From positions 172,715-236,714 of the forward strand of contig CAJMQN010000003.1 in the NCBI GenBank assembly GCA_905215695.1: a stretch of DNA of 64,000 bases. The letters run 5' to 3'. Shown here in pieces: positions 7,883 through 16,133 of the stretch. Numbering within the stretch: position 1 is the stretch's first letter; each line of letters begins with the position of its first letter. The notes below the pieces were generated by a model. The model was not told the DNA's origin. It worked only from the letters and a program-made list of their open reading frames with translations, and ran no database searches. Position numbers and translations under genes: made by a program. The DNA is from an uncultured bacterium (GTDB lineage Bacteria > Bacillota > Clostridia > Christensenellales > HGM11417).

Positions 7883-10185
7883 AATTCGCACTCGCGGGGA
7901 ATCCGAACTGCGGCAAGACGACGCTGTTCAACAGTCTGACCGGCAGCACGGCGCACGTCGGAAACTGGCCGGGCGTGACCGTTGACAAGCGGGAAGGCAG
8001 CTACAAAAAACTCGCCGAAAAGGTTCAGATTGTAGATCTGCCGGGCATCTATTCGCTCTCGCCCTATACGCCCGAGGAGATTGTCTCGAGGAATTTTATC
8101 CTTGACGAACGCCCGGACTGTATCGTCAATATCGTGGACGCAACCAACCTCGAGCGCAATCTCTATCTCACGACGCAGCTGCTCGAGATCGACCTTCCCG
8201 TCGTCGTCGCGCTCAATATGATGGACGCCGTCGAACAGAACGGGGACAGTATCGATACGGACGCTCTCGAAAAGAGACTCGGCGTCCCCGTCGTCCCGAT
8301 TTCCGCGCTGAAGGGAAAGAACACCCGCGTACTCATGGAGCGGGCGTATGAGTCCGCCCGCAGACAGAGAAAGGGATTCTCCGTGCTCACATCGGGGCGC
8401 CTCGGTCGATTGGTCTCGGCAGCCGAGGCGGAACTCGCCGAAACGGGCATTGAGAACCCTCTCTTCCATGCGGTCAAACTCGTGGAAGGGGATTCTTTGG
8501 AGACGGAACGCTATCCCGCGGCGGCAAAGAGCGTCGCCGCGCGCAAGGCGGAATTTGCGGCGGACGAATTCGGCGGCGACTTCGAGGCTGCGGTAGCGGA
8601 CCAGCGCTATCAATACATATCCGAACACTTCGCCCGCGTTCTGAAGAAAGCGGTGCGAAAGGAGGGCATGACAAAGTCCGACCGCATCGACCGGGTGCTC
8701 ACGCATCGGATTTGGAGCATTCCCATCTTTCTCATTATCATGCTTTTGGTATTTCACTGTACCTTCAGCGAGAATTTTCTTCTCTTAAAGACCTTCGGCG
8801 TGGACATCTCGGGCAGTGAGACAGCGACGGCAATCTTTTGGCCGGACGCCGAGGCGAAAGCGGAGGACATCTTGGGCGGCGCGGAGGAAGAATCCGAAAC
8901 CGTTGCAGGCGCCGAAGAGACGGCTGCGGAAGAGGAATCAGAGCCCCTCGGCATTCCTTCGCCGGGCGTATTTTTGCAGAGCTGGCTGGGATATCTGACG
9001 GACGGTCTGCTGATACCGGGCGTGACGCTCGGACTTGAAAATGCGGGCGCGGCGGACTGGGTGACCGGACTGTTGTGCGACGGTCTGCTGTCCGGTCTGT
9101 CGGCAATCCTATCCTTTCTGCCGCAAATCCTGTTGCTCTTTTTGTTCCTGTCCATTCTCGAGGACAGCGGCTATATGGCGCGCGTCGCGTTCATCATGGA
9201 CCGCGCGTTCCGAAAATTCGGACTTTCGGGCAAGGCGTTTATGCCCCTTCTGATGTGCTTCGGATGCGCCGTGCCGGGAATCATGGCGACCAAGACGTTG
9301 GAAAACGAGAAGGAGCGCAGACTGTCCATCTACCTCGCGCCCTTCTTCTCCTGCGGCGCAAAACTCCCCATCTGGCTGGCGTTTGCGGCGGTCATGTTCG
9401 CGGGGCAGTTCGGGACGCTTGTCGTCTATTCGATGTACCTCATCGGAATCGTGGTCGCAATTCTCGCGGCGATTTTGCTCAAAGCGACTGCGCTCAAAGG
9501 GGATACGCCTCCCTTCATCATGGAACTTCCCGCCTATCACCGTCCGCAGTTCAAGAATACGATGGTGCATCTTTGGGATAAACTCAAGCACTATCTGGTG
9601 AAAGCGGCAACCATCATTGCGGGCTCCATCGTGGTGATTTGGTTCCTCTCGAACTTCGGGTTTGCGTTCTGGCGCGGACTCGTGGACATCGAGGACAGCA
9701 TCATCGGGCAGGTCGGAAACGTCATTAAATATCTCTTCTACCCGCTCGGTTTCGCGCAGGGCGCGGAGGGCTGGAAATTCGTCGTAGCGGCGTTTACGGG
9801 TCTTGTGGCGAAGGAGAACGTCGTCGGCACGCTCGAAGTGCTCTCTTCGGGTGCGGGACTTGACGCCTTCCTATCTGCGCTCTCCAATCCCGCCGCCTAT
9901 TCCTTCATGGTATTCAACCTTCTTTCGGTGCCCTGCATGGCGGCTGTCGCGGCGGCGAGCGGCGAACTTCAGAGCGGCAAAAAGCTCTGGGGCGCCGTGG
10001 GGTTCTGGCTCGCGACTTCATACATCGTCTCCGCCGTGTTCTACTGGTTCGGAACGCTCTGCGAGATCGCATGGTGGGCGGGACTGCTTGTGGGTGTTGC
10101 CGTCGTAGCGTTGATTGTCACGCTCATTCTTCTCCGCGCGAAAGGAATCCTGCGCGGACGCAAAAAAGCGGAATGCGGGTGTTAA
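7879..10185 (+). CDS. feoB: Ferrous iron transporter FeoB
   Basis: The 768-residue protein carries an N-terminal G domain: G1 GNPNCGKTT (about 7-15), G2 in the NWPGVTVD region, G3 DLPGIYSLSPYTPEE and G4 NMMD. A helical GDI-like region and a polytopic membrane domain with the paired gate motifs (MCFGCAVPGIMATKT and SCGAKLPIWLAF) follow. It imports Fe2+ under anaerobic conditions. Unusual is an acidic, Ala/Glu-rich insert (about residues 323-358) in the loop after the first membrane helix. The gene ends before a strong terminator. Confidence 0.96.
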   Translation: MKFALAGNPNCGKTTLFNSLTGSTAHVGNWPGVTVDKREGSYKKLAEKVQIVDLPGIYSLSPYTPEEIVSRNFILDERPDCIVNIVDATNLERNLYLTTQLLEIDLPVVVALNMMDAVEQNGDSIDTDALEKRLGVPVVPISALKGKNTRVLMERAYESARRQRKGFSVLTSGRLGRLVSAAEAELAETGIENPLFHAVKLVEGDSLETERYPAAAKSVAARKAEFAADEFGGDFEAAVADQRYQYISEHFARVLKKAVRKEGMTKSDRIDRVLTHRIWSIPIFLIIMLLVFHCTFSENFLLLKTFGVDISGSETATAIFWPDAEAKAEDILGGAEEESETVAGAEETAAEEESEPLGIPSPGVFLQSWLGYLTDGLLIPGVTLGLENAGAADWVTGLLCDGLLSGLSAILSFLPQILLLFLFLSILEDSGYMARVAFIMDRAFRKFGLSGKAFMPLLMCFGCAVPGIMATKTLENEKERRLSIYLAPFFSCGAKLPIWLAFAAVMFAGQFGTLVVYSMYLIGIVVAILAAILLKATALKGDTPPFIMELPAYHRPQFKNTMVHLWDKLKHYLVKAATIIAGSIVVIWFLSNFGFAFWRGLVDIEDSIIGQVGNVIKYLFYPLGFAQGAEGWKFVVAAFTGLVAKENVVGTLEVLSSGAGLDAFLSALSNPAAYSFMVFNLLSVPCMAAVAAASGELQSGKKLWGAVGFWLATSYIVSAVFYWFGTLCEIAWWAGLLVGVAVVALIVTLILLRAKGILRGRKKAECGC

Positions 10186-10220
10186 ATCCGATTTCGAATA
10201 TACTCCTTTAGAAAAACGGA

Positions 10221-10262
10221 AAGACCCCCGCCGGACTGCCGGTCCGCGCGGGGGTTTTTCTG
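10221..10262 (+). terminator. feo operon terminator
   Basis: GC-rich hairpin GACCCCCGC...GCGGGGGTTTTTC about 35 nt after the feoB stop, with a T-tract on the plus strand. The ychF gene converges on it. Confidence 0.9.
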
Positions 10263-10293
10263 TATTTTGAATGTCGCCGACAATTCGGTTGTT

Positions 10294-11391
10294 CTACACG
10301 TTGAATCGGAAGAGGATGACGTCGCCGTCCTTGACCACATAGTCCTTGCCCTCGGAGCGCACCTTGCCCTTCTCCTTTGCGGCGTTGAAACTGCCGGATT
10401 CGAGCAGAACGTCATAGTCCACGATTTCGGCGCGGATGAAACCTTTTTCAAAATCGGAGTGGATTTTCCCCGCCGCTCCGGGCGCTTTTGTGCCCCGTTC
10501 GATGGTCCAGGCGCGGGTCTCTTTCTCTCCCGCGGTGAGGAAACTGACGAGTCCGAGCAGAGTATAGCAGGCGCGCACGAGCTGGTCAAGCCCGCTCTCC
10601 TTGATCCCGAGTTCCTCAAGGAACATTCCGCGCTCGTCTGCGGGGAGCTTGGTAAGCTCCTCCTCGATTTTGGCGCAGAGGGTGATGACCTGCGCGTGTT
10701 CGCGCTCGGCGAATTCGCGCACGAGTTTGACATAGGGGAGATCGTTTTCCTCTTTCCCGAGGTCGTTCTCGCCGATATTCGCGGCATAGACGACGGGCTT
10801 TGCAGTGAGAAGGAAGAGGGATTTGACAAACTCTTTTTCGTCGTCGGAGAACTCCATGGAGCGGACGGGAATTTCTTTTTCGAGTCCGTCTGCGATACGT
10901 TGCAGCAGCTCGGCTTCCTCGGCGTACTTCTTGTCTCCGGTTTTTTTCATGTTTTTCGCCTTGTCGAGCCTGCGCGAAATGAGTTCGAGGTCGGAGAGAA
11001 TGAGTTCGAGGTCGATGGTCTTGATGTCGCGGACGGGGTCGACGCTCCCGTCGACGTGCGTGATATTGTCGTCCTCGAAACAGCGGACGACGTGCACGAC
11101 GGCGTCCACCTCGCGGATATGGGAGAGGAACTTGTTTCCGAGTCCTTCGCCCTTGCTTGCGCCGCGCACGAGTCCGGCGATATCGACGAATTCGATGGTC
11201 GTATGGACGATTTTTTTGCAGTTGTAGAGGGCGGCAAGTTTATAGAGTCTGTCGTCGGGCACGGCTACGGTGCCGACATTGGGTTCAATGGTACAAAAAG
11301 GGTAATTGGCGCATTCCGCGCCCGCCTGCGTAATCGCGTTGAAGAGCGTACTTTTGCCGACGTTCGGGAGACCCACAACACCTAATTTCAT
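10294..11391 (-). CDS. ychF: Redox-regulated ATPase YchF (Obg family)
   Basis: The 365-residue product starts at MKLGVVGLPNVGKSTLFNAIT, preceded by GAGGA; the longer frame to 11505 is not used because the promoter lies inside it. Features are the P-loop GLPNVGKS, FCTIEPNVGTV, DIAGLVRGASKGEGLGNKFL, a coiled-coil arm in the middle, and a C-terminal TGS domain ending GDVILFRFNV. YchF is a conserved translation-associated ATPase. It is monocistronic with its own consensus promoter. Confidence 0.97.
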   Translation of the reverse strand: MKLGVVGLPNVGKSTLFNAITQAGAECANYPFCTIEPNVGTVAVPDDRLYKLAALYNCKKIVHTTIEFVDIAGLVRGASKGEGLGNKFLSHIREVDAVVHVVRCFEDDNITHVDGSVDPVRDIKTIDLELILSDLELISRRLDKAKNMKKTGDKKYAEEAELLQRIADGLEKEIPVRSMEFSDDEKEFVKSLFLLTAKPVVYAANIGENDLGKEENDLPYVKLVREFAEREHAQVITLCAKIEEELTKLPADERGMFLEELGIKESGLDQLVRACYTLLGLVSFLTAGEKETRAWTIERGTKAPGAAGKIHSDFEKGFIRAEIVDYDVLLESGSFNAAKEKGKVRSEGKDYVVKDGDVILFRFNV

Positions 11392-11421
11392 GAAAAATCC
11401 TCGCTTGGTTTGTTCCCTACT

Positions 11422-11450
11422 ATTATAGGGGAAACCCGTGAAAGTGTCAA
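11422..11450 (-). promoter_or_regulatory. Promoter of ychF
   Basis: Minus strand TTGACA (11445-11450), 17-bp spacer, TATAAT (11422-11427), perfect consensus. Confidence 0.9.
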
Positions 11451-11501
11451 CGCGATTGACCCCCGTACGCGAAATTTCCCCGTCCTTTCCGTCTTCCCGG
11501 C

Positions 11502-12245
11502 TCACAGCAGGGGCGCGTGTTTTTCGACGAGGTATTTGTGGTAGCGGCGGGGCATATAGTTAAACATCTGCCGCAGATTTTTCCGTTCCTCGATATTGAC
11601 GCTCTTGCAGTAGAGCGCGAACAGCCGCTGAAAGCTCTCCTCAGTCTCCGAGAGATAGACTTTGAGTTCCCTGTCGTAGCCGTAGGTATAGGTGTTTTTG
11701 CCGTCGTAGATACCGAGGATATTCCGCCTGACGTCGTGAATGAGAAATTTCTCATTGTTGTACCGCGTGCGGAAGTGGGGCAGAAGGAGCGCGGTAATAT
11801 CGTGGTCGGGTTCGTACCGTGCGTAGAGTACCCCCTCCGTGTTTTCCTGAAAACGGAGAAAACCCTTGAATCGATGCACCTCGACGCCCACCTTATAGAC
11901 GAGTTCGCGGAAGTCGATGACGGCGGGGGAAGCGAGCATATATTTGGCGTCCCTGCCGTGCGCGAGGAGTTCGCGGATGTAGCCGAAGGCAATATCCCCG
12001 CGCTCGGGCACGCTCGCGCAGAGTGCCTGCGAAATCTCCCGCAGAACGGGTGCGCCCCCGATTTTTTTGAGCTTGGCGCGCACCCGCGCCGCCCTGCCGA
12101 GGTCGGTGGGAATGCGCACGATTTCGCTCTCGAAGTCCGGCTGAAAATCGTCGCAGAAAAACCTTGGCGCCGCCTTTCTCGCATACGCCTCGAATACCGC
12201 CGTATAGAAACCGTCCGCCGTGCGGTCATAGACAAAGATTTGCAT
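11502..12245 (-). CDS. TIGR03915-family putative DNA repair protein
   Basis: The 247-residue protein matches the TIGR03915 / DUF4130 type in length and in blocks such as RTADGFYTAVFEAY near the start and EERKNLRQMFNYMPRRYHKYLVEK near the end. These proteins are almost always encoded beside a TIGR03916 radical SAM protein, as here (one-base gap). The pair is annotated as putative DNA repair or modification. The basic tail with MPRRY may touch nucleic acid. Biochemical activity is not established by the sequence. Confidence 0.85.
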   Translation of the reverse strand: MQIFVYDRTADGFYTAVFEAYARKAAPRFFCDDFQPDFESEIVRIPTDLGRAARVRAKLKKIGGAPVLREISQALCASVPERGDIAFGYIRELLAHGRDAKYMLASPAVIDFRELVYKVGVEVHRFKGFLRFQENTEGVLYARYEPDHDITALLLPHFRTRYNNEKFLIHDVRRNILGIYDGKNTYTYGYDRELKVYLSETEESFQRLFALYCKSVNIEERKNLRQMFNYMPRRYHKYLVEKHAPLL

Positions 12246-12246
12246 C

Positions 12247-13464
12247 TCAAAGTTCCCCCGTCAACGCGCTGTAGCCCGCCTCGAAGAGACTTGTTTGGGT
12301 GTATTCCGCGAGGAAGTCCTCCGAAAGGAGCGCCGCGCCCTCGAATTTCCCCTTGGCGGTCAGAAAATGCCTCGCGCGCTTGAGGGGTACGCGCATGCGC
12401 AGGAGATCCGAAAAATCGAGCTTTTTAAACCGCCGGGCATTCATGATTTTGCCCGCGGAGCGGATCCCGATTCCGGGGACGCGCACGAGCATTTCGAGGG
12501 GGACGGTGTTGACCTCGACGGGGAAGAGTTCGGGGTGTTTGAGCGCCCAAAAGCTCTTGGGGTCGAGACCGAGCGGGAAATTTTCTCCGGGCGCGAGCAG
12601 CTCGTCCGCGCTGAAATTGTAGAACCGCAAAAGCCAGTCCGCCTGATACAGCCGGTGCTCGCGCGCCTTTTCCTGCGACTTTGCGGGGAGCAAAGAATTG
12701 ACGTTGTCCGGGGTGAGGAGGAACGCGGAATAATAGACCCGCTTTAAAGAAAATTTGCGGTAGAGCGCGTCCGAGAGGGTGAGTATGGCGTCGTCCGTCT
12801 CCGAAGACGCGCCGACAATCATCTGCGTGGTCTGTCCGGCAGAGAGTCCGCGCGCGCTCTTCGCCCGTTCTTTCGCGCCCTCGGCGAGCGCCGCCATGGG
12901 GGTGAGAATGGACTCCTTGCGCTTCTGCGGCGCAAGAAGCCTGAGACTGCGCTCGGAGGGCAGTTCGATATTGAAACTCATGCGGTCGGCGTAAGAAGAG
13001 CCGAGCTGCACGAGCCGTTCGTCGCTCCCGGGAATCCCTTTCAAATGGATATAGCCGTTGAATTTATATTCTTCCCGCAGAAGTTTGACGGTGCGGACGA
13101 GGAGTTCCATGGTATAGTCGGGATTTTTGAGGACGGCGGAGGACAAAAAGAGCCCCTCGATATAGTTTCGCCGATAAAAACTCATGACGAGTTCGCAAAG
13201 TTCCTCGGGTGTAAAGCTGGCGCGCGGCTTGTCAAGCTCCCGCCTGTTGACGCAGTAGAGACAGTTGAACGCGCAGTCGTTGGAGAGGAGCACCTTCAAG
13301 AGAGAAACGCATCTGCCGTCCTCGGTAAAGCTGTGGCAGATGCCGCAGGGGGCGGCGTTTCCCATCTGTCCGCGCTTTGCGCCCCGGTTGCTCCCGGAGG
13401 AAGAGCAGGAGACGTCATACTTGGCTCCGTCCGTGAGAATCTGCAATTTATCCGAAAAATCCAT
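12247..13464 (-). CDS. TIGR03916-family putative DNA repair radical SAM protein
   Basis: The 405-residue start at MDFSDKLQILTDGAKYD follows GAGGGC; the longer frame upstream has no support and crosses the promoter. The iron-sulfur motif is CAFNCLYC (Cys64, Cys68, Cys71). Another Cys cluster, CGICH (40-44), lies before it. Near the C-terminus LVRVPGIGIRSAGKIM is a helix-hairpin-helix typical of DNA-binding proteins. It is the first gene of a two-gene operon with the TIGR03915 gene. The promoter is overlapped by two LexA-like boxes, which fits a DNA-damage role. Confidence 0.9.
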   Translation of the reverse strand: MDFSDKLQILTDGAKYDVSCSSSGSNRGAKRGQMGNAAPCGICHSFTEDGRCVSLLKVLLSNDCAFNCLYCVNRRELDKPRASFTPEELCELVMSFYRRNYIEGLFLSSAVLKNPDYTMELLVRTVKLLREEYKFNGYIHLKGIPGSDERLVQLGSSYADRMSFNIELPSERSLRLLAPQKRKESILTPMAALAEGAKERAKSARGLSAGQTTQMIVGASSETDDAILTLSDALYRKFSLKRVYYSAFLLTPDNVNSLLPAKSQEKAREHRLYQADWLLRFYNFSADELLAPGENFPLGLDPKSFWALKHPELFPVEVNTVPLEMLVRVPGIGIRSAGKIMNARRFKKLDFSDLLRMRVPLKRARHFLTAKGKFEGAALLSEDFLAEYTQTSLFEAGYSALTGEL

Positions 13465-13477
13465 GTTTTCGCCCTCA

Positions 13478-13535
13478 CAAACAAATGTTCTGTACATAGT
13501 ATAGCACGCCGAAGGCAATTTGTAAACATATGTTT
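13478..13535 (-). promoter_or_regulatory. Promoter with two LexA (SOS) box-like sites
   Basis: Minus strand -35 TTTACA (13521-13526), 17-bp spacer, -10 TATACT (13498-13503). One box, the perfect palindrome AAACATATGTTT (13524-13535), overlaps the -35. A second, GAACATTTGTTTG in gene sense (13478-13490), lies just after the -10. Both resemble the Gram-positive LexA consensus CGAACNNNNGTTCG, so a repressor there would block the promoter. Confidence 0.65.
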
Positions 13536-13556
13536 TTAACTTTTTAGAAATTTTTT

Positions 13557-13585
13557 TTGGCAAATCATGGAAATTGGGGTATAAT
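13557..13585 (+). promoter_or_regulatory. Promoter of small gene at 13634
   Basis: TTGGCA (13557-13562), 17-bp spacer, TATAAT (13580-13585). Confidence 0.75.
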
Positions 13586-13633
13586 GGTAATGTTACCCGG
13601 GGTGAGGGTGAAATAAAACAAGGGGATAAAGTT

Positions 13634-13861
13634 ATGGACAAAGAGCGAATACGAGAGATGCGAAAGAACTTTTTAAACGGTTTGGCGGAGACGTTGGGCA
13701 AGAGCGCGGGTTTTGCGGAATGCCGGGAGCTGACGAAGGAATTGTCCGAACGCTTTGAGGAGCTGACCTGGAAGGACAGGGTGGGGGAACTCCCGTGGCT
13801 TGCGATTGCGGCGTTCGTGGAGTTGCTCGCGGACAGCGAAGAAGTGCGGATTGTGCTGTAA
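13634..13861 (+). CDS. Small hypothetical protein (75 aa)
   Basis: Starts MDKERIREMRKNFLNGL after AAGGGG; an upstream in-frame ATG at 13574 lies within the promoter and is rejected. The product is a highly charged, probably all-helical soluble protein with no cysteine-pair motif beyond a single AECRE. It sits alone between the divergent repair operon and the SRP RNA gene. I do not recognise it. The good promoter and ribosome site make it likely real. Confidence 0.65.
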   Translation: MDKERIREMRKNFLNGLAETLGKSAGFAECRELTKELSERFEELTWKDRVGELPWLAIAAFVELLADSEEVRIVL

Positions 13862-13899
13862 TCTGTCGAAAATGCGCGGAAAAAACTCTTTGGATAAGG

Positions 13900-13928
13900 T
13901 TGCAATTTGCGCGCGGATGGGTTATAAT
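13900..13928 (+). promoter_or_regulatory. Promoter of the SRP RNA gene
   Basis: TTGCAA (13900-13905), 17-bp spacer, TATAAT (13923-13928), about six bases before the inferred RNA 5' end. Confidence 0.85.
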
Positions 13929-13933
13929 AATAG

Positions 13934-14200
13934 GGCTGTAATATGCGGGGAGCCAGCGGTGCCCTGAACTTGCAATCCGCTATAGCAAGGCAGAATGCCG
14001 CTCGAGGCCTCGTGGGATGAAGGCAGTCCCGGATAAGGAACAGGGATCTTAAGGTCCCATGCAACAGACGACTTTGAACCGTGTCAGGGCAGGAATGCAG
14101 CAGCACTAAGGAGATCCGGCTGTGTGCCATGGGGTTACTTTAAGGGAGTCACCTACCCGGCAAACGCTTTGGCTCACGTTGTCGAAAGCGGCTTTACAGC
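13934..14200 (+). ncRNA. ffs: Signal recognition particle RNA, large bacterial type
   Basis: The Alu-domain signature GCGGTGCCCTGAACTTGCAA followed by TCCGCTATAGCAAGGC is present. So is the S-domain signature ACCGTGTCAGGGCAGGAA / GCAGCAGCACTAAGG with a GGAA tetraloop, as in the Bacillus scRNA. The ends GCTGTAA (13935-13941) and TTACAGC (14194-14200) are perfectly complementary and set the boundaries at about 267 nt. The RNA guides Ffh and nascent membrane or secreted proteins to FtsY. Confidence 0.96.
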
Positions 14201-14245
14201 AAAACGAGGCGTTTTCTCAAATGAGAAAACGCCTCGTTTTTTATT
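14201..14245. terminator. Terminator of SRP RNA, also convergent for the ABC operon
   Basis: Nineteen-bp perfect arms AAAACGAGGCGTTTTCTCA / TGAGAAAACGCCTCGTTTT followed by TTTATTTTG on the plus strand. The minus-strand exit also reads into A/T-rich sequence. Confidence 0.95.
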
Positions 14246-14249
14246 TTGT

Positions 14250-16133
14250 CTATTCGAGTTCGAATGCGCCGGTATAGAGCTGATAATATCTGCCCTTCTT
14301 TGCGATGAGGGAATCGTGGCTGCCCCGCTCGATGACGCGCCCGTGGTCGAGCACCATAATCGCGTCCGAATTGCGTACGGTGGAGAGCCTGTGCGCGATG
14401 ACGAAGACGGTGCGCCCCTTCATGAGCGAATCCATGCCCCTCTGAACGATCGCCTCGGTACGGGTATCGATAGAGGATGTCGCCTCGTCGAGAATCATGA
14501 CCGGGGGGTCTGCGACCGCGGCGCGGGCAATGGAGATGAGCTGCCGCTGTCCCTGCGAGAGATTTGCGCCGTTTCCCGTGAGCATGGTCTCGTACCCGTC
14601 GGGAAGCCGCCGGATAAAGTCGTCCGCGCCCGCGAGCTTTGCCGCCGCCTCGATTTCCGCGTCGGTGGCGTCCAGCCGACCGAATCGGATATTCTCCCGC
14701 ACCGTCCCGGTAAAGAGGTTGACGTCCTGCAAAACGACCCCGAGCGAACGCCGAAGGTCGTTCTTTTTCATCTTGTTGATATTGATTCCGTCGTACCGGA
14801 TTTTGCCGTCCGCAATGTCGTAGAACCGATTGATCAGGTTTGTAATGGTGGTCTTGCCCGCGCCCGTCGCGCCCACGAACGCGATCTTCTGCCCGGGCTC
14901 GGCGTACAGCGAAACGTCGTGCAGAACGGTCTTTTCGGGCACGTATCCGAAATCGACGTCGAACATACGCACGTCCCCGGTGAGGCGGGTATAGGTGAGC
15001 GTGCCGTCCGAATGCGGATGTTTCCACGCCCAAATGCCCGTGCGTTCGGCGCACTCGGAAATCTCTCCGTTCTCTCCGACCTTGGCGTTGACGAGTGTGA
15101 CGTATCCGTCGTCAACCTCGGGCGATTCGTCCATGAGGGCGAAGATACGTTCCGCGCCCGCCATCGCCATGACGATGTAGTTGAGCTGCTGCGAAACCTG
15201 TCCGACCTGCTGTGAAAAACTCCTCGAGAGCTGCAAAAAGGCGATAATCGCGCCGATGGTAATGGCGCTGATTCCGTTCAGCGCAAGGATACCGCCCACA
15301 ACGGCGATGAGCACGTATTGGAAGTAACCGACGTTCGCCATGACGGGCATGAGCACGTTGGCGTACTTGTTCGCCTGATACGCAGCCTCGTTGAGTTCCT
15401 CGTTGATGCCGTTGAAGTCCCGCTTTGCGGCTTCCTCGTGGTTAAAGACCTTGATGACCTTCTGTCCGTTGATCATTTCCTCGATATAGCTGTCCACCTT
15501 CGCAATGGACTGCTGTTGCCGGATAAAGTACTTCGCGCTCCTGCCGCCGATGATTTTGACGAGGAAGAGCATGACGCCGAGGAACACGAGAACGACAAGC
15601 GTGAGGTAGAGATTGGTGATAACCATGGAGATGAACACCGCGAGAATGGTGACCGCCGATGCGACAAACTGCGGAATGCTCTGCGTGATGAGCTGCATGA
15701 GGGTGTCGGTATCGTTGGTGTAACAGCTCATGATATCGCCGTGCGTGCGGGTGTCGAAGTAGCGGATGGGCAGGTTCTCCATTTTTGCGAACATGTCGTC
15801 GCGGATAATCTTCAGAACGTCCTGCGCAACCACCGCCATAATGCGGTTGTAACAGTAAGTGGCGGCAATGCCGACGACATACAGACACGCCATCATGAGA
15901 ATCGCGGTGAGAAGTCCCGTAAACACGGGATTCGGATTTGACTGCAGGGGAGTGATATAGTTGTCAATGAGTATTTGAATAAAGAGCGTTCCGGCGACGT
16001 TCGCGGCGGCGCTGACGACGATGCAGAGGAGCACGAGCACGGAGAGCGCCTTGTGCTTGCCGACGAGATAGCCCATGAGCCGCTTGAGGGTCTTTCCCGG
16101 GTGTCCGATATGAGGTTTTTTATTCCTTTTCAT
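14250..16133 (-). CDS. ABC exporter half-transporter (TM-NBD), second subunit
   Basis: The 627-residue start MKRNKKPHIG is used because GGGAGG precedes it; it overlaps the upstream subunit by 14 nt. Six membrane helices (about 35-340) precede a nucleotide-binding domain with Walker A GATGAGKTT, Q-loop VLQDVNLF, signature LSQGQRQ, Walker B VMILDEATSS and the H-loop IAHRLSTV. An insert between the two domains (about 370-420) is unusually long. It probably pairs with the next protein as a heterodimeric multidrug/lipid-type exporter. Substrate unknown. Confidence 0.93.
   Translation of the reverse strand: MKRNKKPHIGHPGKTLKRLMGYLVGKHKALSVLVLLCIVVSAAANVAGTLFIQILIDNYITPLQSNPNPVFTGLLTAILMMACLYVVGIAATYCYNRIMAVVAQDVLKIIRDDMFAKMENLPIRYFDTRTHGDIMSCYTNDTDTLMQLITQSIPQFVASAVTILAVFISMVITNLYLTLVVLVFLGVMLFLVKIIGGRSAKYFIRQQQSIAKVDSYIEEMINGQKVIKVFNHEEAAKRDFNGINEELNEAAYQANKYANVLMPVMANVGYFQYVLIAVVGGILALNGISAITIGAIIAFLQLSRSFSQQVGQVSQQLNYIVMAMAGAERIFALMDESPEVDDGYVTLVNAKVGENGEISECAERTGIWAWKHPHSDGTLTYTRLTGDVRMFDVDFGYVPEKTVLHDVSLYAEPGQKIAFVGATGAGKTTITNLINRFYDIADGKIRYDGININKMKKNDLRRSLGVVLQDVNLFTGTVRENIRFGRLDATDAEIEAAAKLAGADDFIRRLPDGYETMLTGNGANLSQGQRQLISIARAAVADPPVMILDEATSSIDTRTEAIVQRGMDSLMKGRTVFVIAHRLSTVRNSDAIMVLDHGRVIERGSHDSLIAKKGRYYQLYTGAFELE

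Noticed and set aside
12247..14130. 627-aa version of the radical SAM protein
   Set aside because: Its extra 222 residues cross the promoter, the divergent small gene and the SRP RNA gene.
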